Shown here in pieces: positions 1-9,090 of a stretch of 64,000 bases of DNA. Where the stretch lies: positions 992,001-1,056,000 of the forward strand of contig OY759785.1 in assembly GCA_963662605.1 (NCBI GenBank), read 5' to 3'. Source of the stretch: G963662605 sp963662605. GTDB lineage: Bacteria; Bacteroidota; Ignavibacteria; Ignavibacteriales; Ignavibacteriaceae. Position 1 is the first letter of the stretch, and each line of letters begins with the position of its first letter. The notes below the pieces were generated by a model. It was not told the DNA's origin. It searched no databases and saw only the letters and a program-made list of their open reading frames with translations. The translations under genes were made by a program, and so were the position numbers.

Positions 1-2
1 AC

Positions 3-1244
3 GGGAATATCATTCGGAACGCATACTATGGTGTTCGTCTGACCGGAAACGGTGCCTCGGATAGTTTGCTCAATGTAACGGTTAGCAACAATCTTGTTGA
101 TTCGGTTGCAATAGGTGGAATATATACAACAAATACTGCGTATTGTAAAGTATACGGAAATGATGTCAGCGCTCTTCTCGGCGGAGGTGCTTCTTTGACT
201 TCGGCGATGTATGGAATTTATGCCGGTTCGAACACGGACTTTATGCGCATTTACAATAATCGCGTACATGATATTAATCAACAGTCAACATCCTCAAGTA
301 TTACGTATGGTATTTCAACAAACACCGGCGCCTCCGGACATGGTGGTAATGTCATTTATAATAATTTTATAAACTTGAATTTAACCCAGGCTAATGGAAC
401 CGGCAGTATATATCCGCTATACGTTTCCGAAAGCACAAATCCCGATTCTGTACTTTTTAATACGGTCAAATTACAAGGAACCGGAACGGGCGCAAGAAGT
501 TCTACGTGTTTCTATAAGGGCAGCGCAACGGGTTCATGTGTGGTTAAGAACAACATTTTTATTAATCTGAGAACCGACGGGACAACGGGCATCGCAAGTG
601 CTATCGGAAGACCATCAACCGGAACTACTGCAACGATGGTATCCGATTATAACAATCTATATGTTGGTAATTCAGACACCACACAACACAAAATAGGCCG
701 ATTCAGTACAACTTCGTACTTTGTTACATTGCCTTTGTGGGCTGCGGCGAATTCCGGCGACGCTTCAAGCATTTCCGAAGATGTTCCTTTTGTCAGCAGC
801 AGCGATTTGCATATTAATTCAGCCGTTGCCAGCGGTCTAAAAAATGCCGGGGTACCGATTCCGGGTTATGCAACGGATATTGATGGCGATGCAAGAAACA
901 TTACTCATCCCGATATAGGGGCAGATGAATTTAGTGGTAACCCAACCTCTGTATCAAAAGATAATGCTATGCTTCCGGTAGAAATGGAACTGATGCAGAA
1001 TTTTCCAAATCCGTTTAATCCTTCCACGGATATCCAATTTACGGTCAAAAATTCAAAGTATGTTACTCTGAAAATTTTCTCTTTGATAGGCAAAGAGGTG
1101 ACTACTTTGTTTGATGGCTATGCCGTGGGTGGAATAAGAAATTCCGTCCGTTTTAATGCTGGGGCGCTGTCTTCAGGAATTTATTATTATGTTCTGACCG
1201 ACGGTAGTGACCGGCAGATAAGAAAAATGACACTCCTTAAGTAG
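3..1244 (+). CDS. Secreted beta-helix protein with T9SS sorting domain (5' end outside window)
   Basis: The reading frame is open from the first bases of the window, so the true start lies upstream; the TTG at 66 is internal. The visible part is rich in short Asn/Gly/Ser turns (for example VIYNNFINLNL, VVKNNIFINL) typical of right-handed parallel beta-helix repeats. A DIGADEF motif at about residues 285-291 of the visible part is common at the end of such domains in Bacteroidota. The last 85 residues are a type A T9SS sorting domain (NFPNPFNPSTDIQF ... GIYYYVLTDG ... KMTLLK). The product is therefore expected to be carried across the outer membrane and kept at the surface or released. No catalytic residues can be assigned; a polysaccharide-lyase or adhesin role are both possible. 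The next gene follows after about 80 bases. Confidence 0.85.
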   Translation, partial: GNIIRNAYYGVRLTGNGASDSLLNVTVSNNLVDSVAIGGIYTTNTAYCKVYGNDVSALLGGGASLTSAMYGIYAGSNTDFMRIYNNRVHDINQQSTSSSITYGISTNTGASGHGGNVIYNNFINLNLTQANGTGSIYPLYVSESTNPDSVLFNTVKLQGTGTGARSSTCFYKGSATGSCVVKNNIFINLRTDGTTGIASAIGRPSTGTTATMVSDYNNLYVGNSDTTQHKIGRFSTTSYFVTLPLWAAANSGDASSISEDVPFVSSSDLHINSAVASGLKNAGVPIPGYATDIDGDARNITHPDIGADEFSGNPTSVSKDNAMLPVEMELMQNFPNPFNPSTDIQFTVKNSKYVTLKIFSLIGKEVTTLFDGYAVGGIRNSVRFNAGALSSGIYYYVLTDGSDRQIRKMTLLK

Positions 1245-1291
1245 GAGAATATTTGTAATTTGCTCAAAATGTTATTGATATGTTTTTAGAA

Positions 1292-1318
1292 ACTTGCCCG
1301 CCGGTAAGGCGGGCAAGT
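1292..1318. repeat. Perfect 11-bp inverted repeat between two secreted-protein genes
   Basis: ACTTGCCCGCC and GGCGGGCAAGT form a perfect 11-bp stem around a 5-base loop (GGTAA). No T-run follows on the plus strand, so it is a hairpin or REP-like element rather than a textbook terminator. It falls inside the longest possible reading of the next gene, which is one reason to place that gene's start downstream at 1328. Confidence 0.6.
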
Positions 1319-1327
1319 GAATTATCT

Positions 1328-4300
1328 ATGAGAATGAAAAAACAATTTAAGATTTTCTTCTGTTTATCCGTTTTGTGCGTGCAGTCCTTGACTGCTCAGG
1401 TACCGCTATCCGGTAATTTGAGTACCTATGTAGACAATTTCATTTCAAATATGCCCGCGTCATATGCCAATAATGATTATCTGGCTCCATCGGTATCAAA
1501 TTTGAATACGTGGGGCAATGCAGTTTTGTACATTATGCAGGGAAATTATGCTTCGGCACAATCAGCAGCCGACAGCATTGGTTACAGAGTAGTTGCTTAT
1601 ACAAATACCTCCACGAGCCCCAATAACTTGTTTTATGTTTTAGAGAAAAAAAGTACGTCAACGAACCATTGGGGCATGTTTATTTATAATCCTTCGGCGA
1701 CGCGCAGGAAGTTGTTTATTCAAGCGCCTCATCCGAAATATGATTCCTACACCGGCAAGCAAGGTTTTTATATTTTTCTGAATCTTAATTGCATAGCATT
1801 TTACATATCAGGCACGCATCGCTGCAATAGCTCAAGCGCATCATCATGCGATGGAACCAGTGCGGTTTGTACGGACACAGCTGAAGCGTATCGTTTGTCC
1901 GATCAGGCGCATACTGAGAGCACCCTCCAGCGAGCCACTGAAGTATTTAACTCGAACGTCACTAACCTCGTCGTTATCCAACCGCATGGCTTTGGGCAGG
2001 ATGCCGGAGACCCTGATGCAATTATGAGCAACGGAACAAGAACTACTCCGTCACCTGATTACCTGACGATGCTTAAAAATAATTTTCTGACGATAGATGA
2101 TACGCTTACCTTCAAGATAATGCATAAAGACCTGTCGTGGACTAAATTGGCCGCCACGGATAATACACAGGGAAGACTCTTAAACGGAAGCAATGATCCG
2201 TGTGAAACAGCAGCTTCAACCGGTACGGGACGCTTTTTGCACATTGAACAGGCTTACGCGTTGAGAGATAATGATGCGCATAGAAAAAAACTTTCCGACG
2301 CGATTGCTCTGACGTTTGGCGTTGATGGCTTAACTCTTGTTACTCCAAACGGAAACCAGACACTTACCGCGGGCAGCAGCTATAGTATAACATGGACAAG
2401 TACCGGTGTTATCAGTAATGTTAAACTCGAATATTCCGTTGACAACGGTGCGACATGGAATACGATAACATCAAGCACTGCAAATACGGGTTCATATTCG
2501 TGGACTGTCCCCAATATCGGAACGTGGCGTGGAAAGGTACGCGTAACGAATGTTGATTACACTTCAATAGGTGATACCAGTAATGCAGCATTTAAAATAT
2601 CATGCGCTGTTTATCCGACAACGGGATTAACTTCTTTCGCTGATCCGGCAGCAGCATTCGGTTCAAGATTACTTGACGGCGTATATGACTTTCACCGGGG
2701 AATGGATTTTGCGGGGGCGTACAACACACCGATTCACCCCGCGTTGCCGGGTGTGATTGTTCGAATGGAAGATTCAAGCGTCACAGCAGGCACAGCACTA
2801 CAAAGGAACGGTAACTGGATATTGGTAAAAGTTGATTCGGCAGCGGGAGTGCCAAGGCACAACGCATATCTACATCTGAATGGATTTTATAAATACAAAG
2901 TTGGCGATACGGTATCTACTGCCGATACAATCGGCTTCATGGGAAAATCGGGATACCAGATTAATACTGTTCATTGCCATTTTGAATTATATAAAAATCT
3001 TTCAGGTACATCCATTGATAAGGACAAATCAAATAATCCTTTGGAAGTTCTACCATACACTAACGCAAACAGCTCTTCGGTAAGTTTTATTACCAGGAAT
3101 GATTCAACGGCTATAATGGTATCAACGCCGGAAACCGAACTCGATTTTGATCAAATAGCAATATATGGTGAGAGTGCTTCAAGAACAGTCGGATTTAATT
3201 CACGAACAGGCATTGATCCCGATAACAATGATAATCCGGCTTATAACAATGTGCTCATTGATCCGGATCCGTTTATACAAGATTCATCAACCCAGCGGAT
3301 ACGTTTCTGGGTAAAGAATAGTGAAATAGGAATTATAGATTCAGTCCGCATAACCGATATTATGGGCAACTCATTTATCGCATCTCAATATTCTCTCGGT
3401 CCACGCTATGCAGTAGCTACCGGAAATTGGGATGGCGCAATTTGGGCATCATCATCCGGCGGATCGGCAGGTTCAGCAACCGTACCTATTTCATTAAACA
3501 ACGTAACAGTCAATTCCGGTGTTACGGTAACGGTGAACATTTCAAATGCCGAATGTAATTCTGTTTCATTTGGTTCAACGACTTCAAAATTAAGTTTTGC
3601 TTCCGGAAGCATTTTAAACGTGTATGGAGATTTTACGCTCGCATCAACTTCACATAATGCCATATCATCATGGGCGAGCGGGGCAAAAATACGGTTTACC
3701 GGCACGGCATCAACACAAACATTAAGCGGGTGGAGTACGAGTGCATTCTCAACCGGTTTTAATGAAGTGGTCGTTGATAAAACTGCTGGAAAGGTTGTAA
3801 CGAGTGGAACCGGTATGCGGTTCCAACTCGGGACAACACTTGATATCGTAGACGGTACTTTCGAATTAGCAGCCTCGGATGTTATTGAGGGACGTACCTA
3901 CGCAAATGTGGCAGCCGCGCCGAATATTATTGTCGAAAGCGGTGCAATTTTTAACATGGCGCAGACTTCATCAGTTACCGGGTCGTTGATAAGAAAAGCA
4001 TCAAACACCGGTGACGAAAACAGCAAGATAGGCGGCCTTACTGTCTATGGCTCGGCATATCTGGCTTCGTCGGTAAGCAAAGGACTGAGTTTTACCGGCA
4101 TAACAATCGGAAGCGGCGGCTACGTACAGTTTCCAACATCACGGGGTATCTTGGCAGGCTCGGTCAATCCGGGTGCGATTGTCATCAATAGCGGCGGTAC
4201 TCTAAAGAATAGTGTAACAACAAGTCTGTGGTACGCTAACGCAACAACACCGGCATCAATTACCATCAATAGCGGCGGTGTATATGAAATATCCTCTTCT

Positions 4301-5830
4301 TCAACTGTTTTACCATCGGGAGGAATAACACAAAACAGCGGTTCTGCAATTAAGTTCACCAGTGATGTTTCTGCAACACTGCCTGCTGGAATTTCGACAT
4401 ACAAAACATTGATCCTTTCGGGTGCGGGTACAAAGTCGCTCAATGTTAATACAACAATATCGGAAGCGTTACAGCTTTCCGGAAGCTTTACGACTCTCAC
4501 TCTTGGCTCGTATACGTTAACGTACAACGCCGCGGCAAAATTACGCTACGGTGCATCGGGACAGACAACTCCTCAAACAACCGCGAGTGCTGAATGGCCA
4601 GCCTCCGGCGGTCCACAAAATATTGAGATATATAACTCCGGCGGTGTAACACTACATGCCGCAAGAACAATCAGCGGAGTACTTACTCTGAGCAATGGTT
4701 TATTTTATATCGGTGACAATACACTCACGTTAGGCTCCTCTTCCTCAATTTCCGGGACACCGGATGCGGCGAAGATGATCGTCACCAATGGTACGGGTAA
4801 AGTGGTCAAGTCAATCGCGAATGACGCGGCACTCCCGTACAATTTTACTTTTCCGATAGGAGACAGTACCGGAACGAGTGAATACTCACCGGTTGCTGTG
4901 TCGCTGACGAGTGGTACGTTCTCGTCAGCGGCTATCGGAGCCTGGGTTGCAAACAGCAAACATTCTCAAAACACTTTAGCGGATAATTACCTTAACCGGT
5001 ATTGGACTCTGACATCAAGCGGCATTACATCGCCGCTATATACTGCCGCGTGCAATTACACGGCAAGTGATGTTGTCGGAAGTGAAACCAATTTTCGCGG
5101 CGGATTGTATACCGGAGGTGCATGGACTGATCTTGGTGCGGTAAGTGCAAAGACCATAACAGCGGCAAATAAAAGTGTGTTCGGTGATATTACCGCGGGA
5201 GCATTTTCAGTAACGGGCTATGTGAGTGTAAAAGTTATTCCGCAGGGATTTTATAACGCGGGAGATTTTCTCAATGCAAAGGATTCTTTAAAACTCTATC
5301 TCGCAGCATCAACCGCTCCGCATTCATATGTTGATAGCACGAATGCTGTATTGGATTCCACAACCTTTCAGGCAACGGGCGCGTTCAACTCGGCTGCCAC
5401 GGGAAACTACTATGTGGTTGTTAAACACCGCAACAGTATCGAAACCTGGAGTGCGGGAACTATTGCATTCACACAAAATGCTTCGGTGGCGTATGATTTC
5501 ACCGATGTCCAGTCACGAGCGTATGATAATAATTTAACACAGGTTAATTCTTCGCCCATTCGCTGGGCAGTATATGGCGGTGATGTAAATCAGGATGGTT
5601 ATGTTGATCCGCTTGACTTGTCGCTCGTAGATCAAGGTTCCTTTAATTACCTTTCGGGCAGGGGACTGGCGGAAGATGTTAATGGCGACGGCTACGTTGA
5701 TCCGCTTGACCTCTCGATAGTTGACAATAATTCATTCAACTATGTCGGTGTACAGAAACCGCAGACTTCAAAACTCATTGATTTTTACATGAGCAAACGC
5801 TTGAAGAAAATCTTCGACAGCACGAAATAA
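1328..5830 (+). CDS. Giant exported protein: amidohydrolase-like domain, Ig-like domain, M23 peptidase, repeats, dockerin-like end
   Basis: Start at 1328 gives a clear signal peptide (MRMKKQFKIFFCLSVLCVQSLTAQ) and 1500 residues. Residues about 25-340 match the protein at 26279 (PHPKYDS, GTHRCN, PHGFG, LHIEQ), a histidine-rich pattern compatible with a zinc amidohydrolase of the N-formylglutamate amidohydrolase type. Residues about 345-430 look like an Ig/FN3 domain. Residues about 440-560 are an M23/LytM peptidase domain: HRGMD (H456, D460), AYLHL and HCHFEL (H549, H551) supply the expected zinc ligands and catalytic His. A long repeat region follows, including VYGDFTLASTSHNA, also seen in the 33079 protein. 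The C-terminus has two EF-hand-like dockerin loops (DVNQDGYVDPLD at 1419, DVNGDGYVDPLD at 1450) and no NPFNP sorting domain. Peptidoglycan or gamma-glutamyl cleavage is inferred. Its stop abuts the stop of the convergent regulator gene. Confidence 0.85.
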   Translation: MRMKKQFKIFFCLSVLCVQSLTAQVPLSGNLSTYVDNFISNMPASYANNDYLAPSVSNLNTWGNAVLYIMQGNYASAQSAADSIGYRVVAYTNTSTSPNNLFYVLEKKSTSTNHWGMFIYNPSATRRKLFIQAPHPKYDSYTGKQGFYIFLNLNCIAFYISGTHRCNSSSASSCDGTSAVCTDTAEAYRLSDQAHTESTLQRATEVFNSNVTNLVVIQPHGFGQDAGDPDAIMSNGTRTTPSPDYLTMLKNNFLTIDDTLTFKIMHKDLSWTKLAATDNTQGRLLNGSNDPCETAASTGTGRFLHIEQAYALRDNDAHRKKLSDAIALTFGVDGLTLVTPNGNQTLTAGSSYSITWTSTGVISNVKLEYSVDNGATWNTITSSTANTGSYSWTVPNIGTWRGKVRVTNVDYTSIGDTSNAAFKISCAVYPTTGLTSFADPAAAFGSRLLDGVYDFHRGMDFAGAYNTPIHPALPGVIVRMEDSSVTAGTALQRNGNWILVKVDSAAGVPRHNAYLHLNGFYKYKVGDTVSTADTIGFMGKSGYQINTVHCHFELYKNLSGTSIDKDKSNNPLEVLPYTNANSSSVSFITRNDSTAIMVSTPETELDFDQIAIYGESASRTVGFNSRTGIDPDNNDNPAYNNVLIDPDPFIQDSSTQRIRFWVKNSEIGIIDSVRITDIMGNSFIASQYSLGPRYAVATGNWDGAIWASSSGGSAGSATVPISLNNVTVNSGVTVTVNISNAECNSVSFGSTTSKLSFASGSILNVYGDFTLASTSHNAISSWASGAKIRFTGTASTQTLSGWSTSAFSTGFNEVVVDKTAGKVVTSGTGMRFQLGTTLDIVDGTFELAASDVIEGRTYANVAAAPNIIVESGAIFNMAQTSSVTGSLIRKASNTGDENSKIGGLTVYGSAYLASSVSKGLSFTGITIGSGGYVQFPTSRGILAGSVNPGAIVINSGGTLKNSVTTSLWYANATTPASITINSGGVYEISSSSTVLPSGGITQNSGSAIKFTSDVSATLPAGISTYKTLILSGAGTKSLNVNTTISEALQLSGSFTTLTLGSYTLTYNAAAKLRYGASGQTTPQTTASAEWPASGGPQNIEIYNSGGVTLHAARTISGVLTLSNGLFYIGDNTLTLGSSSSISGTPDAAKMIVTNGTGKVVKSIANDAALPYNFTFPIGDSTGTSEYSPVAVSLTSGTFSSAAIGAWVANSKHSQNTLADNYLNRYWTLTSSGITSPLYTAACNYTASDVVGSETNFRGGLYTGGAWTDLGAVSAKTITAANKSVFGDITAGAFSVTGYVSVKVIPQGFYNAGDFLNAKDSLKLYLAASTAPHSYVDSTNAVLDSTTFQATGAFNSAATGNYYVVVKHRNSIETWSAGTIAFTQNASVAYDFTDVQSRAYDNNLTQVNSSPIRWAVYGGDVNQDGYVDPLDLSLVDQGSFNYLSGRGLAEDVNGDGYVDPLDLSIVDNNSFNYVGVQKPQTSKLIDFYMSKRLKKIFDSTK

Positions 5831-7213
5831 TTATTGGTGCTGTTTTTCCAGATTATACTGTTTCATTTTTGCGTACAACTGACGGCGGTTGATCTTTAAT
5901 TTCAACGCAGTTTGTGTCCTGCTCCAGTTGTTTTCTTCAAGTGTCTTTAACATTATCGTCCGCTCAATCGTATCAAGAATTTCATTAAGCGACTCACCCT
6001 TCTTCAATTTCTCATCAATTGCAATTATCTCATCATGAGTATGCAGCTTGCTGGGGAACAGATCGGGTGTTATGATGCTTTCTCTTGCCATAACGATTGC
6101 ACTATGAATAATATTTTCCAACTCCCTGACGTTACCCGGCCAATGATAGTTGGAGAGCATAAACATACTTTCCGGAGAGGCTATCGTCTTACCGAAAGAA
6201 TCATATTTTTTTATGAAGTGGTCAACTAATGAAGGAATATCTTCAGCATGATCGCGCAACGGCGGTATGGTAATCCGCACAACATTAAGGCGGTAATAGA
6301 GATCTTCGCGGAACCGGCCTTCGGCGACTTCCTGCTCGATGTTTTTATTTGATGCAGCTATAACGCGCACATCAACTTTAATAGTCTGCTTGCCGCCGAC
6401 TCTCTCGAATGAGTGATTCTGTAAGACACGCAGCAGTCTGACTTGAAGCGGCTGTGACATGTTGTTGATTTCATCAAGGAATATCGTGCCTTTGTCTGCC
6501 AGTTCAAATCTTCCCTGGCGCATATTGACCGCTCCTGTGAAAGCACCTTTTTCGTGTCCGAACATTTCACTTTCGAGTAAAGTTTCCGATAAGCCGCCGC
6601 AGTTCACTTTGATAAACGGACGGTTTGAACGCAATGAGTGGCGTTGAATGGCATCTGCAATAAGTTCTTTACCGGTACCGCTTTCGCCTTCGACTAAAAC
6701 AGTTGCATCAGTTGGCGCTACTTTACCGATGAGCTTGAATATCTGCTGCATCTTGGTGCTTCTTCCGATAATCAGCGGTTCGGTTGAGGGTTCGCTTTGC
6801 TGTGCAAATTTCGATTTCAATTGTTTCACTTCGTCGCAAAGATCACCGTAGTTCAGCGCGCGGAAAATTGACATTTTGAATTCTTCAATATCGAACGGCT
6901 TTTCCATGTAATCAAAAGCGCCGCACTTCATCGCCTCAATTGCACGCTCACTTGTTCCATATGCCGTAAAGATGATAACCGGAACATCGGCGTTTATTTT
7001 TTTTATTTCCTGCAGTGTCGTGAGGCCGTCCATTTTCGGTAGATTAATATCGAGCAAAATCAGTGAAGGGTTGTTGAATTTCACCTGCTCCAATGCCTGA
7101 AGCCCGTCGCCGGCTTCAAATGTAATATGGCCGTCGGCAGTTAAAAGATCGGCAATGTTTCTCCGCATCGCTACTTCATCGTCAACAATTAAGACAACTT
7201 TACTCTTGCTCAT
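5831..7213 (-). CDS. Sigma-54-dependent response regulator, NtrC family
   Basis: 460 residues with the standard three-part order. The receiver domain (about 5-118) has VDDE at 10-13 and phospho-acceptor D55 in LLDINLPKMDG. The AAA+ domain (about 150-380) has Walker A GESGTGKE and the GAFTGA loop that contacts sigma-54. A Fis-type helix-turn-helix ends the protein (TQTALKLKINRRQLYAKMKQ). It lies one base downstream of the histidine kinase gene, so the two form a pair in one operon. Enhancer-like palindromes (GGGC-N7-GCCC) occur upstream of this operon and about 90 bp upstream of two candidate sigma-54 promoters elsewhere in the window (21927, 26192), making this protein the likely activator of those genes. 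That regulatory link is inference. Confidence 0.96.
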   Translation of the reverse strand: MSKSKVVLIVDDEVAMRRNIADLLTADGHITFEAGDGLQALEQVKFNNPSLILLDINLPKMDGLTTLQEIKKINADVPVIIFTAYGTSERAIEAMKCGAFDYMEKPFDIEEFKMSIFRALNYGDLCDEVKQLKSKFAQQSEPSTEPLIIGRSTKMQQIFKLIGKVAPTDATVLVEGESGTGKELIADAIQRHSLRSNRPFIKVNCGGLSETLLESEMFGHEKGAFTGAVNMRQGRFELADKGTIFLDEINNMSQPLQVRLLRVLQNHSFERVGGKQTIKVDVRVIAASNKNIEQEVAEGRFREDLYYRLNVVRITIPPLRDHAEDIPSLVDHFIKKYDSFGKTIASPESMFMLSNYHWPGNVRELENIIHSAIVMARESIITPDLFPSKLHTHDEIIAIDEKLKKGESLNEILDTIERTIMLKTLEENNWSRTQTALKLKINRRQLYAKMKQYNLEKQHQ

Positions 7214-7214
7214 G

Positions 7215-8756
7215 TTATACTTTATTAGTTACTGGTAGATAAATTTTTACTAATGTGCCTTGCGGCTGGTTGGCATGAAATTCCATCCTGCCGTTATGGG
7301 AAGCAATAATTTCTTTGCAAATAGATAAACCGAGGCCGACACCCTGTTTCTTCGTCGTGAAGAAGGGGGCAAAGATTTTGTTGCGTATGGAATCTTCAAT
7401 GCCGTTTCCGAAATCTTTAACAGTAGTTTCGATTTCCCGCGTGCTGCTATTGTAACTCATACCGACAACAACACTGCCGCCTTCGGGCATGGACTCAATC
7501 GCATTATTTAAAACATTTATAAACACCTGTTCCAGTGCGCCGTCATCGCCGGACATCATCGGAATGTCATCACTCAGGTTCAGTATGATTTCCGAATGTG
7601 AATTAATTTGGACAACGGCTACTGCTCTCATAAATACTTCCGAGAGGCGGAGCTTTTGGAAGTCGGCCGAAACGGATTTTGAAAACGCGAGCAGTCGCTT
7701 GACAAGCCGTGTCAGGCGGTCAATTTCATCAACAACCATTTTGAAGGATTCGTCATTCAGAAGTTTATTGTCTTCTTGCGACTGTTGCTTCTTAAGCTCC
7801 TGCTGCCAAATCTGGATTCTGGTCTTAATAATTGCAAGAGGCGTTTTCACTTCGTGCACCACACCGGAAATCAATCCGCCGAGCGTTGCCATTTTATCTT
7901 TCTGAATCAATTCAAGCTCGAGCTTTTGCCGCTTGTGATGTTCGGAAGATAAAGCCGCGACCATTTTATTTACATAACCGCCGATTGAGCCGAATACACC
8001 CGGCAGCTCCGGAATGCGATGGCCGGGATCGTTCTCGATTTTTTCAATGTTAAGGCGAAGCTGGTTTAATGTGTACCTGTAGCGGAAATAGGCGAAAGCA
8101 ATGAGGAAAAATCCGGCAATGGATATCATTGCTGATGAAGAAAAGAAATTCCGTATTTTAACGCTTGGCATGTCCCGTTCAATATGAATTCTTGCCCAGA
8201 CACATCCCACGATCTTTCCGTGATAAATAATCGGCTTTGTTACTAAGGGGAAAATAGCCGGATCAAATTGATGTACTTCGGAAACAAGCGCTCGTTTTTC
8301 AATGCACTTATGTAATTGCGAAAGGATAATGTCATACGATCTTGGCGGCGGACCGTAGATAGGTATTGGCGGGGGAGAAGTAGGATAGTCATAGCCTATA
8401 AATTTTTCGAGTTCAGGAGAGTAGAAACCACCTTCAATACCCGGATTTTTGCTGAGTACAAGCGTCGTGAGTGCCTTCAGGTTGGAATCAACTTCGTCAA
8501 CAACAGATTCCGTTATGATACTGCGGTTGAATACTCCGTTTCTGTGAAGATTGTAAATATAATCGCCGGACAAATTTTCGAGATCATTAATGGCGCGGAC
8601 GCATATTTTCATCTTTTCCGTGACTACTTCATTCGTCCATGTATCAATAATATTAATAGCAATAGCGGCAATGCCCGAGATGAGGCAGAGCGCTAAAATA
8701 GTAATCAGTATTTTCGTTTTTGTTCTTTTTTTCAAAATAGCTATCTCAATATTCAT
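7215..8756 (-). CDS. Membrane sensor histidine kinase, partner of the NtrC-type regulator
   Basis: 513 residues. A transmembrane helix at about 17-37, an extracytoplasmic sensor region of about 160 residues with a proline-rich stretch (PPPIPIYGPPP), a second helix at about 200-222, then a HisKA dimerisation domain with H301 in VVHEVKTPL and a HATPase domain with N-box (NNAIESMPEGG), G1 (DFGNGI) and G2 (GVGLGLSI). The signal sensed cannot be read from the sequence; the sensor region shows no motif I recognise. The ATG at 8756 directly precedes a short basic segment and the first helix. The gene is translated just ahead of the sigma-54 activator with a single base between them. A palindrome at 8818-8834 lies about 60 bp upstream and may serve for autoregulation. 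Confidence 0.95.
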   Translation of the reverse strand: MNIEIAILKKRTKTKILITILALCLISGIAAIAINIIDTWTNEVVTEKMKICVRAINDLENLSGDYIYNLHRNGVFNRSIITESVVDEVDSNLKALTTLVLSKNPGIEGGFYSPELEKFIGYDYPTSPPPIPIYGPPPRSYDIILSQLHKCIEKRALVSEVHQFDPAIFPLVTKPIIYHGKIVGCVWARIHIERDMPSVKIRNFFSSSAMISIAGFFLIAFAYFRYRYTLNQLRLNIEKIENDPGHRIPELPGVFGSIGGYVNKMVAALSSEHHKRQKLELELIQKDKMATLGGLISGVVHEVKTPLAIIKTRIQIWQQELKKQQSQEDNKLLNDESFKMVVDEIDRLTRLVKRLLAFSKSVSADFQKLRLSEVFMRAVAVVQINSHSEIILNLSDDIPMMSGDDGALEQVFINVLNNAIESMPEGGSVVVGMSYNSSTREIETTVKDFGNGIEDSIRNKIFAPFFTTKKQGVGLGLSICKEIIASHNGRMEFHANQPQGTLVKIYLPVTNKV

Positions 8757-8817
8757 TTATAGTTAACAAAATGGATGCCACAAAATAACACTAAATTCGG
8801 TCATTTTTAAGACCTAA

Positions 8818-8834
8818 TGGGCAAAAATAGCCCA
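8818..8834. promoter_or_regulatory. Palindrome TGGGC-N7-GCCCA, candidate activator binding site
   Basis: TGGGCAAAAATAGCCCA is a 5+7+5 inverted repeat between the divergent kinase gene and the 9091 gene. The same GGGC-N7-GCCC core with the same spacing occurs at 21844-21858, and with one mismatch at 26107-26121, each upstream of a sigma-54-like promoter. No sigma-54 promoter was found at the matching distance here, so autoregulation of the two-component operon is only a suggestion. Confidence 0.45.
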
Positions 8835-9090
8835 CCAGGCTTAGCGAACCTACTATTTTAAGCAATTAAACATTGTACGGCTTCAAAGAGCCGAGCTTAT
8901 GAAAAAAAGTATAGCCTGAAATTATTTGTTGACTCTTCTCATTTTCTTGATTAAATTTAATTAATAAAAAACATAAATCGAAAATCTTGGGGGTATAAAT
9001 TAATCTACTCTTCTACCAAACCCACAAGATAAATAGTATAACCTCGAATATCTAAGAACTGTTTGTAAATATGTAATCCGGGATACAAGT
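8835..9090. other. Intergenic stretch upstream of the 9091 gene
   Basis: AT-rich non-coding DNA between divergent genes. I see no convincing sigma-54 pair (GG-N10-GC) and no good TAnnTTTG match with correct spacing. Short reading frames on the minus strand here start inside the neighbouring gene and lack coding character. Confidence 0.4.

Noticed and set aside
5582..5750. Dockerin repeats as evidence for a cellulosome
   Set aside because: No cohesin domains or cellulases are in the window; such calcium loops are frequent at the ends of secreted proteins in FCB bacteria.
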